Source of the DNA: Candidatus Electryonea clarkiae
GTDB lineage: Bacteria > Electryoneota > Electryoneia > Electryoneales > Electryoneaceae
DNA: 64,000 bases
Direction: 5' to 3'
Assembly: GCA_030765455.1 (NCBI GenBank)
Contig: JAVCCM010000103.1
Location: 1-64,000, forward strand
Shown here: positions 16,103 through 25,500 of the stretch, in pieces
Layout of the letters: every line of letters begins with the position of its first letter
Numbering within the stretch: the stretch's first letter is position 1
Position numbers and translations under genes: made by a program
The notes under the pieces: generated by a model
The model's database searches: none
Seen by the model: the letters and a program-made list of their open reading frames with translations, nothing else
What the model was told of the DNA's origin: nothing

Positions 16103-16828
16103 TTACCATTCAATCTCATGGGGTATGATATCTGCAGGTAATTCAAAATTTATTATATCATCGGGTAGTTCTGAATTAAAAACAGGATTGGAAAATTTTA
16201 TTTCCTCTGAGTAGGATATTTTGTTCGATTCATAAATCTTTGTAATAATGGTAAGTGGAAAATACTGACCTCCGTGATTTACATGATCAGAATACCTGGT
16301 ATCGGAAATATTTCTCCCCCTGGTATCCCTGGTGACGGAACTTACAATTTTATCAGCGGCAAGCTTTATTGTAACGAGGGAAATATGCTTTTTTAGTTCC
16401 GATGGTGGAATCCACGTCATTTCAAGTGTATCGTTTTTTATCCCTGAATTTTGTAATGAAAACCCTACTTCCGACAGTCCGAAATCACTTTTTGACACTG
16501 CCTGAAAAGCTTGAAAAAAAGGTAAGGTGGTAGGATTCTTAGTGTTGATTTTGATTATTTTCTGCTCGTCAGGGTAATATATGAGCAAGGAATTCGATTC
16601 GAATATCATCCATTGCAGAATTGGCATTTTGGTTTTAACCAACATTTTGTCAGGGTATTCAAAGAATATTGTACCCGATTGAGATTCGGATACGTCATGA
16701 TGTTTCACATTACGGACAAAATCAATTGTTAAGGTATTAATCGTCTGCGAATAAAGTTTAGATGTGCCGCAAAAAAAACCAAATGCAATTATAACGATAA
16801 TATCTCTTAATGATATAGACATTTTCAC
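16103..16828 (-). CDS. LolA-like outer-membrane lipoprotein carrier protein
   Basis: The 241-residue periplasmic protein has a signal peptide (about 1-27) followed by a LolA-like beta sandwich: INTLTIDFVRNVKHHDVSESQSGTIFFEYPDKMLVKTKMP and then SLLIYYPDEQKII. That order, with its QSGTI and PDKM elements, is typical of LolA and related LolA-like carriers. LolA ferries lipoproteins from the LolCDE exporter to the outer membrane. A dedicated carrier for another lipid or substrate is also possible, since the gene sits with yidD and TPR genes rather than lolCDE. First gene of a four-gene minus-strand operon. Confidence 0.78.
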   Translation of the reverse strand: MKMSISLRDIIVIIAFGFFCGTSKLYSQTINTLTIDFVRNVKHHDVSESQSGTIFFEYPDKMLVKTKMPILQWMIFESNSLLIYYPDEQKIIKINTKNPTTLPFFQAFQAVSKSDFGLSEVGFSLQNSGIKNDTLEMTWIPPSELKKHISLVTIKLAADKIVSSVTRDTRGRNISDTRYSDHVNHGGQYFPLTIITKIYESNKISYSEEIKFSNPVFNSELPDDIINFELPADIIPHEIEW

Positions 16829-16966
16829 TTGTTCATAAACCGTTATGTCTTCAAAGTGTAATTAATAAACAATCAATGGGTTATATTCATCCGTAGATCA
16901 AAGTTATCAGTTGACTTTTCTTGCCTTGGATTTATAACTTTCTCCAAATATTCATCTATAAATAAT

Positions 16967-17791
16967 TTATCTATTCAAACCAGCAAGGATCCAAAGTGAC
17001 CATCCGATAAGTGCATAAGTTGTATTTTTCTTCCTGGCTTCCTTCTTATAAGCATCAGTAAAACCAAGAACATAATCAGTTGGTTTTCCGATCAACATTG
17101 ACGAAGGAACCTCAGTCTCACTTAAGTAATAGGCGCCGCCTACTCCGAAACATCCGCAGCATATACCACCGAATACCCAGGAGATTTTGCCTTCAGCATA
17201 TTTCTTCCCGTCAATTATTCCCTGTAAATAATCATCAGATTCAGTGAAGTTTCCAGAGGAAGGGACTGCAGTTTCTTGAGTTGAATAGCTCGCAGGCGGT
17301 TTATCAGCTTCTTTCTCGCCGGTAATCTGCAATACCGCTTCATTAAGGCTTTTTAATGCAACATCTTCAATTGATCCTTTATGCCTCGAGCTGCCGGTGC
17401 TGATTAATTCTCCGGTTTCAACATCAATCAATCGAATTGAAATCACATATAGAGTGCCAATTTTTCCGATGGAACCTGCTACCATCTGCTCAACTCCCAA
17501 CATCTGACCGGCAGCAATGATGCATTCATCCGATGCACATCCTGACATCTGGAAACCGACTTCGGCTAAAATTTCTTCCATCTTGATGCGCTCGAGAACT
17601 CTGAACTTTCCCGTTTGGAATAATTCGTCACGGAGAATATCGCTGAACATAGCTTGGTAATTGGCTGGAACTCCATCACGCATATCAAGATTAAGCGCCG
17701 CAATAGTGGTTTTATTTTCGTTTTGTGAATATGTGGCAGCGGTAAAGATACCGAAGATCAGGAAGAGACATATTTTAGATATAAATCGCAT
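16967..17791 (-). CDS. CsgG/LpoB-like periplasmic protein
   Basis: The 274-residue protein has a signal peptide (about 1-22, AATYSQ) and a domain of about 130 residues like those of CsgG, HfaB and LpoB: IAALNLDMRDGVPANYQAMFSDILRDELFQTGKFRVLERIKMEEIL, then MLGVEQMVAGSIGKIGTLYVISIRLIDVETGEL. A low-complexity linker follows. The C-terminal segment (about 195-274) has two hydrophobic stretches, one reading WVFGGICCGCFGVGGAYYL, so the protein is probably membrane anchored at its C-terminus. There is no lipobox. It could assist outer-membrane assembly, but the partner is unknown. It is 138 bases upstream of the LolA-like gene. Confidence 0.8.
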   Translation of the reverse strand: MRFISKICLFLIFGIFTAATYSQNENKTTIAALNLDMRDGVPANYQAMFSDILRDELFQTGKFRVLERIKMEEILAEVGFQMSGCASDECIIAAGQMLGVEQMVAGSIGKIGTLYVISIRLIDVETGELISTGSSRHKGSIEDVALKSLNEAVLQITGEKEADKPPASYSTQETAVPSSGNFTESDDYLQGIIDGKKYAEGKISWVFGGICCGCFGVGGAYYLSETEVPSSMLIGKPTDYVLGFTDAYKKEARKKNTTYALIGWSLWILAGLNR

Positions 17792-18003
17792 TTTGTTTTA
17801 CACCCTGATGAATTTTGTTAATTATAGCAATAATTTTTCATCAACTCAATGACTTGCATGATGAATTTTAGGAATTCACGCAAGATGAGTACATGAATAT
17901 CCCTAATCTAACGGGTTCCCGAATTTTGATAAAAATAGAATCTCTCAATTGTATTATTCAGTTCAACATTCAAAATGTCTCTAAAGTCAGTTATCGTGGT
18001 AAC

Positions 18004-18039
18004 AATTAAAAAGGCTTGAGATAATCTACCTCAAGCCTT
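18004..18039 (-). terminator. Rho-independent terminator downstream of tRNA-Arg
   Basis: On the minus strand a perfect 10-bp stem (AAGGCTTGAG at one arm, CTCAAGCCTT at the other) with a 9-base loop occupies 18011-18039, and TTTAATT follows immediately. It lies 10 bases past the tRNA 3' end and fits termination of the tRNA transcript. Confidence 0.85.
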
Positions 18040-18048
18040 GAAAATATG

Positions 18049-18122
18049 TACGCCTGTAGGGATTCGAACCCCAAACCTCCTGGTCCGTAGCCAAACGCTC
18101 TATCCAGTTGAGCTACAGGCGC
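18049..18122 (-). tRNA. tRNA-Arg (anticodon ACG)
   Basis: The 74-base minus-strand sequence folds as a cloverleaf. The acceptor stem pairs GCGCCTG with CAGGCGT (one G-U pair), the D arm pairs GCTC with GAGC, the anticodon loop reads CTACGGA (anticodon ACG, read as ICG after deamination), and the T loop is TTCGAAT. CCA is not encoded. No integrase or duplicated tRNA 3' end lies next to it. Confidence 0.95.
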
Positions 18123-18289
18123 ATACAATTCATGATCAAAATAATTGAAGGTCTAATGGGATGCAATATGAAGTTCAGAGATACGAGACAATTCGATTCA
18201 CATAGATAGATTATTGTTTAGCAGAACAGATGACTTGCCTGAGCTTCTCTACACACCTACTTTCTCTGGAACTTCAGAAGGAGAAAAAC

Positions 18290-19360
18290 ATGCATGATAC
18301 GATTAACCGTCGAAACTTTCTTTCCAAATCCCTTGGAGCTGCTGCGGGTATCGCGCTCTCAGGAAACCTGGCAAAAGCATCATCAAAGAATAAACTGCCT
18401 GATCCCGGGAAATTCCCCGTGAAAGTAATCGCCTCTCGAAATGGTTTTGAAGCTACAAGATTGGCTTACGAAAAAATTACATCAGGTGAGGATACACTTG
18501 ATGCGGTTATCGCTGGAGTCAACCTGGTGGAGAACGATCCGAATGATCATTCTGTCGGGCTTGGCGGGTTGCCTAATGAAGATGGTGTGGTAGAACTCGA
18601 TTCTTCTGTTATGCATGGTCCAACACACCGGGCGGGGGCAGTAGCGGCTTTGCAGAATATTAAGAATCCATCAAAAGTGGCTCAACTGGTTCTGAAATAC
18701 ACCGATCACGTTCTCATTGTCGGCCAGGGAGCACTTCGTTTTGCAAAAGCGTATGGTTTTGAGGAAGAGAACCTGCTGACGGATGATGCGAGAAAAATCT
18801 GGCTTAAATGGAAACATACACATTCGGATCGGGACGACTGGCTGAGTCCGCCACCGTTTAAAGAGGATCCTTTTGGGGAGGAGTTTTTCGGCAGGATTAC
18901 AGGAACGATTCACTGTGCCGCTCTGAATGCTAATGGCGATATGTCATGCACTACCACCACGAGCGGGCTGTCATTTAAAATTCCCGGACGTGTTGGTGAT
19001 TCGCCTATTATCGGAGCCGGGCTTTATGTCGATAACGATATCGGTTCATGCGGCAGTACCGGCAGGGGAGAAGCAAATCTGCAAAACCTGTGCTGTTTTG
19101 CTGCTGTAGAATTGATGAGGAATGGCATGGATCCCAAGGATGCAGGACTTGAAGTCCTTCGCAGGGTCGCAAATAAGACATCCGAGTCCCATTTACTGCG
19201 AGATGATGGAAAACCCAATTTTGGTTTGAGTTTTTACCTGCTCTCGAAAGATGGAAGACATGCAGGAGTGACAATGTGGGGACCTTCGCAATTCTCAGTG
19301 ACGGATGAAAAAGGGACGAGGCATGAGGATAGTGCTTATCTTTATAAAAGAAGCGAATAA
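18290..19360 (+). CDS. Tat-exported N4-(beta-N-acetylglucosaminyl)-L-asparaginase family enzyme
   Basis: This Ntn-hydrolase of 356 residues cleaves the GlcNAc-Asn bond of glycoasparagines or similar beta-aspartyl substrates and matures by self-cleavage. A twin-arginine signal, NRRNFLSKSLG, lies at residues 6-16. The nucleophile is Thr206 in GRITGTIHCAAL, and the substrate-binding segment GRVGDSPIIGAG (Arg234, Asp237) follows. The residue before the nucleophile is Gly, as in plant-type asparaginases, not the Asp of classical glycosylasparaginases. The ATG at 18290 is chosen because an AAGGAG ribosome site lies at 18278-18283; an upstream in-frame start at 18230 lacks one and would bury the Tat signal. 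Probably periplasmic. Confidence 0.93.
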   Translation: MHDTINRRNFLSKSLGAAAGIALSGNLAKASSKNKLPDPGKFPVKVIASRNGFEATRLAYEKITSGEDTLDAVIAGVNLVENDPNDHSVGLGGLPNEDGVVELDSSVMHGPTHRAGAVAALQNIKNPSKVAQLVLKYTDHVLIVGQGALRFAKAYGFEEENLLTDDARKIWLKWKHTHSDRDDWLSPPPFKEDPFGEEFFGRITGTIHCAALNANGDMSCTTTTSGLSFKIPGRVGDSPIIGAGLYVDNDIGSCGSTGRGEANLQNLCCFAAVELMRNGMDPKDAGLEVLRRVANKTSESHLLRDDGKPNFGLSFYLLSKDGRHAGVTMWGPSQFSVTDEKGTRHEDSAYLYKRSE

Positions 19361-19404
19361 TCTATTTTTCAAATCAAATCAGAATTAAAAAGGGATCTGA
19401 TCAT

Positions 19405-22311
19405 TTGCACCTGAAAGTGTTGCCATTAAACAGTAATATGGTTTTGATTGTAATCTTAATGATTATTACAATCAACTCTTTTGCATCAGGAGAGGATTCT
19501 CCATTAGTAAAAGAAGTTATTGCAGTTAAAGACTCCCTGCTTGCTCTCGCTGATACAACAGAAGATGGATTATTAAAGAGTCGACTTGCTTACCAAGCAA
19601 ATATCAACAGCTTATATCACAATGAATTAATTAATAGTTGCGAGAGGCATTCAGATTATTACTTTTCCATTACTGAATTAAGTATTACTGCAAGGTCTAA
19701 AAGAATTGAATTCCATTATATGGAATCATCAGCTCACAATGCAGATGTAGAACTTCAAAGTCTTAGAGCGCTAAAACATCCTTTCGTTGATTCAACATGG
19801 AGTTTTAATAACAGTTTTGTAAACCTTTTGACAATATATAAATTCTTGGAAATGCAGGAATATGATGAAGATTATATCACTAATCATTTGGAAAAATATC
19901 AGAGCATAAGGTCAGTCAATTTTCCATTTTTTAGTTTAATTCGTGGAGACTATGCTCTGAAACGTAGTGATGCAAATAAAGCCATTGAATACTACAGAAA
20001 GGTTATAAATATTCATGATGAACATAAAAAAAGCCGCATAGAAGCTTGGATAGAACATGGACTACCGAGAAAGGAATCAATTTCACGATTTGTGAATGAT
20101 CCAAGTGAGAATGTGCCTGTTATTGAAAGGTGTGAAGCTTATCTTGGAATAGCTCGGGCTATTGAAAAGCAAAGAAAATATCAGGTTGTCGTTGATTCAT
20201 TACTTTATTATTTCCATACAGATGGCTTTTCTGATGATGCCGTTTTCCTTATGGGAAAGTGCCTGATAAAACTTGGAAGAGTAAACGAAGCAAAAAGACT
20301 TTTCCAGATTACGCTTGAATTGAATCCATGTCATTTGAATGGGCATTATTATTTAGGAAATGGTTATACAAGATACAATTATTCTGAATTAAAAGATAAG
20401 TATAAAAGCCTATTCCCTGATAATGCAGCCACATTATATCCTGATATTCTCAAGAATAAAATTGATTCTAAAAACCAAAATGCTTCAGAGGAATATCGAA
20501 ATTTAGTACGTGAAAGCTATCCTGATGCGATAGAACCGATGATATTTTTGGCATCGCATGAATGGGAACGAGGTAACCTTAAAACAGCAGAATGGTGGTG
20601 TTACAAGGCGCTTCTTAAATGTCCTGAGTATGGCAGGGCACATGCTATACTCGCCAAGATTTATGAAACTCACCGAATGAGTTTAAGTATTTTTCATAAC
20701 CATGACGATTCTGTTTTTGCAGCAACTCAAATGCCGGAAATAAGAGACATTGAAAAATATGTAATTAACTGGAACCAATTATCTCCTCGCCATCAGAAAA
20801 GAGTCGCAATGTCGCTGGAACCGTGGAGACAGTTTATTCCCGCGCTTGCAGCAACCGGAAATACACTGTACATCAAACCTCTATATGAAATCCTTTCTGA
20901 GGTTCCTTTCCTGCAATCATTGCGTGATCAACGGATTGGGCTGGATGGCAGGTTATGGGATGATGTTCGAGGGGTTGGCGGGCAGCATACTGTAACGGGA
21001 ATCGAAGATGTGGAGCGTTCAATATATGGCGGTTATAATACTGTTCTACATGAAGTGTCTCACCAGGTTCATTACCTCCTGACTGAACCGGAAAAACAAC
21101 AGATCGAACAAACTTTTCGTAATGCTAAATCAAGTGAAGCCGAAGGCAATCCTCACTTCATGAGCCGTTATCAAAGTCTTACAGTATGGGAATATTTTGC
21201 TGAAGGGGTGAATGCATATTTTACACCTCGAAGAAATGAGTATGATTCGAAAGAAATCCTTCGTGAACGTCTCTTTGAAATGGATACATCACTTGTAAAA
21301 CTTGTGGAGCGGTTCATCTCAATCGAGGACATGACCCCATACTATACAATCGGTCTGGTAAATTCAGCGTACAGTGAACTCGAAGGTGGAAATGCTGCAT
21401 CTGCCATAGAAATATTGAATTCAGTCAGCGATGAAGAAGAAAATGAGAGTTATGTATTAAATGCAAAATCATACGTTTACTCATTGCTTGACATGGATTC
21501 TGAATCCAAAAAGACGGCACGAAATGCTATCCGAAGATATCCTGACCAATCCTCAGGATACCTGTCAACGGCTACGGCAATTCATTACTCAGGTGATCAT
21601 GGATTAGAAACAGAAGAAAAGATACTCTTAAAAGGACTTCAACGTCCGAATATAGACGACGAAAACCAATTGTATCTCAGGTTAGGGGATTTATACTGGG
21701 AGCATGGGCGATATGGACAGGCAATAGTTTACTATGACAGTGTCAGGAAGAGTAACCCGGACAATCCTGAAGCTATATGGGGATTGGCAAACTCATTGTG
21801 CGACAGCTCTCTTGTTACAAATAATCAAAATGATGTGTATATATTTGAAAAAGGCAGGGGACTTTTTGATAAATTAATAGAGAAACGAAGTGGAAATGTT
21901 GATATTCGATTGTCTTATATGAGGGTGCTGTTACAAAATGACGATCTAAAAGCTGCTGAAGAACAACTTAAAGAGGCAATATCTTTATACCCAAAGGATC
22001 AGGAAGTTAAAAGTTATCGACTTTGGCTCGAATTTGAGAAAGGGAACCTGGAATATAATATTGATATTCTCGATGATAAGCGTCAACAACGGGATGAGGA
22101 TTTGACAGTGGGTCAATACATACCAGATTTGACAGAGATAATTAAATTATTGGGTCTCGAAGGAAGTGAAAAAGATGATTGTTGGAAAATTATAAAGAAG
22201 GATATTAAAACATCAAATCCTGAATGGTTTTTTAATAGCGTACGGCAGGAATACACATCGATAAATGAATTTCCTGATTGGCTGGTAAGGTTATCGAATG
22301 AGATTAGATAG
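19405..22311 (+). CDS. TPR protein with embedded HExxH metallopeptidase-like domain
   Basis: The 968-residue exported protein starts at a TTG (ATG at 19438 is an alternative) with a signal peptide (VILMIITINSFASG). TPR-like repeats occupy about residues 120-440 (ANKAIEYYRKVINIH, NEAKRLFQITLELNPCH, TAEWWCYKALLKCPEYGRAHAILAKIYE). At 549-553 lies HEVSH, and 47 residues later comes WEYFAEGVNAYF with Glu600. This matches the HExxH...E zinc site of gluzincin-type peptidases. TPRs resume at about 670-890 (YGQAIVYYDSVRKSNPDNPEAIWGLANSL). Active protease or pseudo-enzyme cannot be decided. Gene follows the glycosylasparaginase gene by 44 bases. Confidence 0.85.
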   Translation: MHLKVLPLNSNMVLIVILMIITINSFASGEDSPLVKEVIAVKDSLLALADTTEDGLLKSRLAYQANINSLYHNELINSCERHSDYYFSITELSITARSKRIEFHYMESSAHNADVELQSLRALKHPFVDSTWSFNNSFVNLLTIYKFLEMQEYDEDYITNHLEKYQSIRSVNFPFFSLIRGDYALKRSDANKAIEYYRKVINIHDEHKKSRIEAWIEHGLPRKESISRFVNDPSENVPVIERCEAYLGIARAIEKQRKYQVVVDSLLYYFHTDGFSDDAVFLMGKCLIKLGRVNEAKRLFQITLELNPCHLNGHYYLGNGYTRYNYSELKDKYKSLFPDNAATLYPDILKNKIDSKNQNASEEYRNLVRESYPDAIEPMIFLASHEWERGNLKTAEWWCYKALLKCPEYGRAHAILAKIYETHRMSLSIFHNHDDSVFAATQMPEIRDIEKYVINWNQLSPRHQKRVAMSLEPWRQFIPALAATGNTLYIKPLYEILSEVPFLQSLRDQRIGLDGRLWDDVRGVGGQHTVTGIEDVERSIYGGYNTVLHEVSHQVHYLLTEPEKQQIEQTFRNAKSSEAEGNPHFMSRYQSLTVWEYFAEGVNAYFTPRRNEYDSKEILRERLFEMDTSLVKLVERFISIEDMTPYYTIGLVNSAYSELEGGNAASAIEILNSVSDEEENESYVLNAKSYVYSLLDMDSESKKTARNAIRRYPDQSSGYLSTATAIHYSGDHGLETEEKILLKGLQRPNIDDENQLYLRLGDLYWEHGRYGQAIVYYDSVRKSNPDNPEAIWGLANSLCDSSLVTNNQNDVYIFEKGRGLFDKLIEKRSGNVDIRLSYMRVLLQNDDLKAAEEQLKEAISLYPKDQEVKSYRLWLEFEKGNLEYNIDILDDKRQQRDEDLTVGQYIPDLTEIIKLLGLEGSEKDDCWKIIKKDIKTSNPEWFFNSVRQEYTSINEFPDWLVRLSNEIR

Positions 22312-22370
22312 GGAAATGGTATTCTGATAAATATGAATAATCTCGATCCGACATGTCATTTCTGCCTTCC

Positions 22371-22499
22371 AGGCTGTCCGACAATGTCATTCTCGGACTT
22401 GATCCGTGAATCCACGAAATCGTAACCTGTTGCAAAGACTGGATTCCTGCTTTCGCAGGAATGACACTTTGAGCAGATTTTTGCATTATCGGATAGCCT
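22371..22499. repeat. MITE-like element with imperfect terminal inverted repeats
   Basis: A 129-bp element begins AGGCTGTCCGACAATG (22371-22386) and ends with the inverted counterpart CATTATCGGATAGCCT (22484-22499), matching at 14 of 16 positions. Inside are TTCTCGGACTTGATCC and GATTCCTGCTTTCGCAGGAATGAC. The latter is the widespread intergenic repeat that yields a VIPAKAGIQ reading frame on the minus strand. No clear target duplication is visible. It lies between the convergent TPR and kinase genes. Confidence 0.7.
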
Positions 22500-22556
22500 G
22501 CTTAGCATGAATATTCCGAACTAAACAGTTACGAAATATTAACAAACACTCAAAAA

Positions 22557-25500
22557 TCATGTATGTTCAACAATATCTCCCAGGTTTGTAGGGAGTATAA
22601 TTATGAACTTTGTTCCTTTCCCAACTTCGCTCTCTACGAGAATCTGTCCATGATGATCCTGCATAATCTGGTAGCAGATAGATAATCCAAGCCCGGTTCC
22701 AACGCCGACCCCTTTTGTAGTATATCCAGGATCGAAAATCTTGTCGAGCTTATCTTTAGGAATTCCAACTCCGGTATCCTGAATTTCAATATGTATGTTA
22801 CCAGCAAGTTGATAGGTTGTGATTGTAATTTCACCCTTATTTTCGATTGACTGCCTGGCATTCATAAGAACATTCAGGAAAACCTGGTTTAATCTGCCGG
22901 GATAACACGAAACCACAGGGATATCGCCATAATTTAGATGAAGAGTTATATCATGTTTCATCTGATGATGTATCAATGTCAGAGTATCTTCGATACCCTC
23001 ATTGATATCTCCATCCTTTAAATCAGCTTCATCAAGTCTTGCAAATGATCTCAGCCGTTTGACTATTGTAGTTACTCTTTCAGTGCCCTCTTTTATTACC
23101 CTGTTAGCCTCCTCAATTACGCCGAACATTTTCGAGACTTTTTTGTTTTCGGTTAACTCATCTGTACATACAGATTGAAGCGCCTCTTTGAGTCTTTCAT
23201 TTGCGATCATTAAAGAGCCATGCATACTGTTTATTGCACCAATTGGTGTATTTATTTCATGTGCAATACCTGCGACTAGCATTCCAAGCGAAGCCATTTT
23301 TTCAGATTGAACAAGTTGACCCTGTGTATCCCGAAGATGTTGATTTGCCTCTGCGAGGTCATCAAGCACTTTTTTCATTTCGGTTATATCGTGCGCAATT
23401 CCAATGATTTCCCGTACATTGCCGTCATCATCCCTTAGAACAGAAGCGTCAGTGACTATCCACCTTGCGGCACCTTCGCTGTCACGCATGCGAAATTCAT
23501 ACCCGGCATGTTTATCTCCACCTGCTTTGACACTATTAAGCCATTCCCGCAAAATCGGAATATCATTTTTTTCAATTAAGCTGGTGATAGGTTTGCCGAT
23601 AAAATCTTTGACTTTGTGCCCGGTGTATTCCTGAAACTTGGGAGATAAATAGGTGAATTTTCCGTTGGGATTGACTGAGTAAATCACGTCATTTGCATTT
23701 TCTACCAGGTTACGGAACCGGTCTTCGCTAATTCTTAACGCTTCAACAGCCTGACGTCTCGCAATGAATCCACCTATCATATCTGATGCAGTACGTAACA
23801 AACGAATTTCTTCCTCATTCCAAATTCTATCTGAAGACATGTCATCGAAACCGATAAAACCATGCCAGTTTCCAATAACAAAAATTGGAAGAATCAAAAA
23901 TGATCTTACACCGAGAGATTCAAAAACACTTAGCTCATCAGATGGCAGATTTTCATGGTTACCGCTGTATGGTTTATTTTCAGAAAGCACCTTATGAAGG
24001 TTACTGAATCCATTCTCGTATGATAAATTCAGATGTACATCTTTATTGATCTCATGTTCATGCGTACCATCCTTTTCCTCGTATTTCAGGTAGCAACACA
24101 AATCATCATTATTATCCTTGTAATTTTCAAAGATAAATACATGACCAACATCAGCAGCTTGTTTTAAATTATGAATAGCATCCTGAATTACATCTTCAAT
24201 CTCTCCGGATCTGAGAAGTGCCTCTGAACATCCTGCAAGTCCTTCCTCATACCGTAATCTGGAAGCAAGTTTTTCCTGATCTTTTTTTCTCTCAGTAATA
24301 TCTTTACCCATACCAACAAAATACTGTAATTCACCTTCATCATTGTTGATAGGGAAAATTGAAAGATCAGCATAGATTTTGCCCCCCGATTTCTTATTAT
24401 AACTGACTTCTCCTCTGAAGCTTCCTTCTTCCTCAAGTGATTTGCCTATTGTCTCTTGATGATGATGATCCATTACAGATTCTTCTAATTCTCTTAATTG
24501 AGGATTTATTTCTATTGTATTTCCTGATGGATCGGTAATACCAATTCCATCGCTTGATGCTAAAAAGATTTTATGGTACAACTTGAGTTTCTCTTCAGCT
24601 TCTCGTGCTTCTGTGATATCGATACCAATAGCCACGATATATTCTACATTACCCCCTGAATCCATCAGTGTGGAATTCGACCAGGAAATAAGTTTTTTGT
24701 CGCCAGATTTGGTGATCCAGTAGTTCTCACCTTCATTAGATTTTCCTTCTCCAGACAATTCCGAGAATACATTTTCAACTTTTTCTTTATCTCCATCCGG
24801 AATTAGTTGTCGGAAGGGTTTGTTCTTAACTTCACTGAAGGAATAGCCTGTAATTATTTCACAGGTACGATTAAATCGTACTATATTTCCCTCAAGATCG
24901 AGTACAATAATTAGAGCGTCAGCAGTGTCTAAAACCGCCGAGACAAAATTTCTTTCCTTCAAAAGTTCTTCTTTAGCATCCTGCCTCTCAGTAATATCTT
25001 CTGCTACACCACAAATCCGGTATATCTTGCCTTCTTCATTCTTTACTGGATAGGCTGTCTCACGTATCCAGCGAATGGATTTATCAGGCAGAACAATTCT
25101 GTATTCCTCCTCATATTTTCCTGAAATCTGCTTCTTTATAGCATTTTTCATCCTCTGTCGATCATCAGGGTGAATTATCTCTAACAGGCATTCGGGATTT
25201 TTACAGACAGCCTCATATTCGAAACCAAAGATGTCAATATACTTGGGACTAACATAAATCAGGCTTCCATCAGCAGGATCCATCATCCAGAAGATCTCAT
25301 CTATGCTTTCTGTAAGCTGCCGAAATTTTTCCTCGCTTTCACGCAGTGCTTTTTCTGATTTACGGCGTTCATCAATATCCCAGAAAGCCCCGATGATTAC
25401 CGGATCGCCACCTATTTCCGATATGACTAAATTAAAAACCACCCAGATCTTTTCGCCGTTTGTTTTAAGCAACTGGGTTTCAAAGTTTCGCAGATATCCG

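Noticed and set aside
16102..16146. Longer YidD start overlapping the LolA-like gene by 44 bases
   Set aside because: The added residues precede the signal-like segment with no ribosome site, and the ATG one base after the upstream stop is better placed.
18049..18122. tRNA-Arg as attachment site of an island
   Set aside because: There is no partial tRNA copy, integrase or cargo next to it, and both flanks hold ordinary genes.
22304..22486. A 60-residue minus-strand frame with VIPAKAGIQ and GSSPRMT
   Set aside because: It is the familiar translation of a dispersed intergenic repeat, overlaps the convergent gene end and has no ribosome site.
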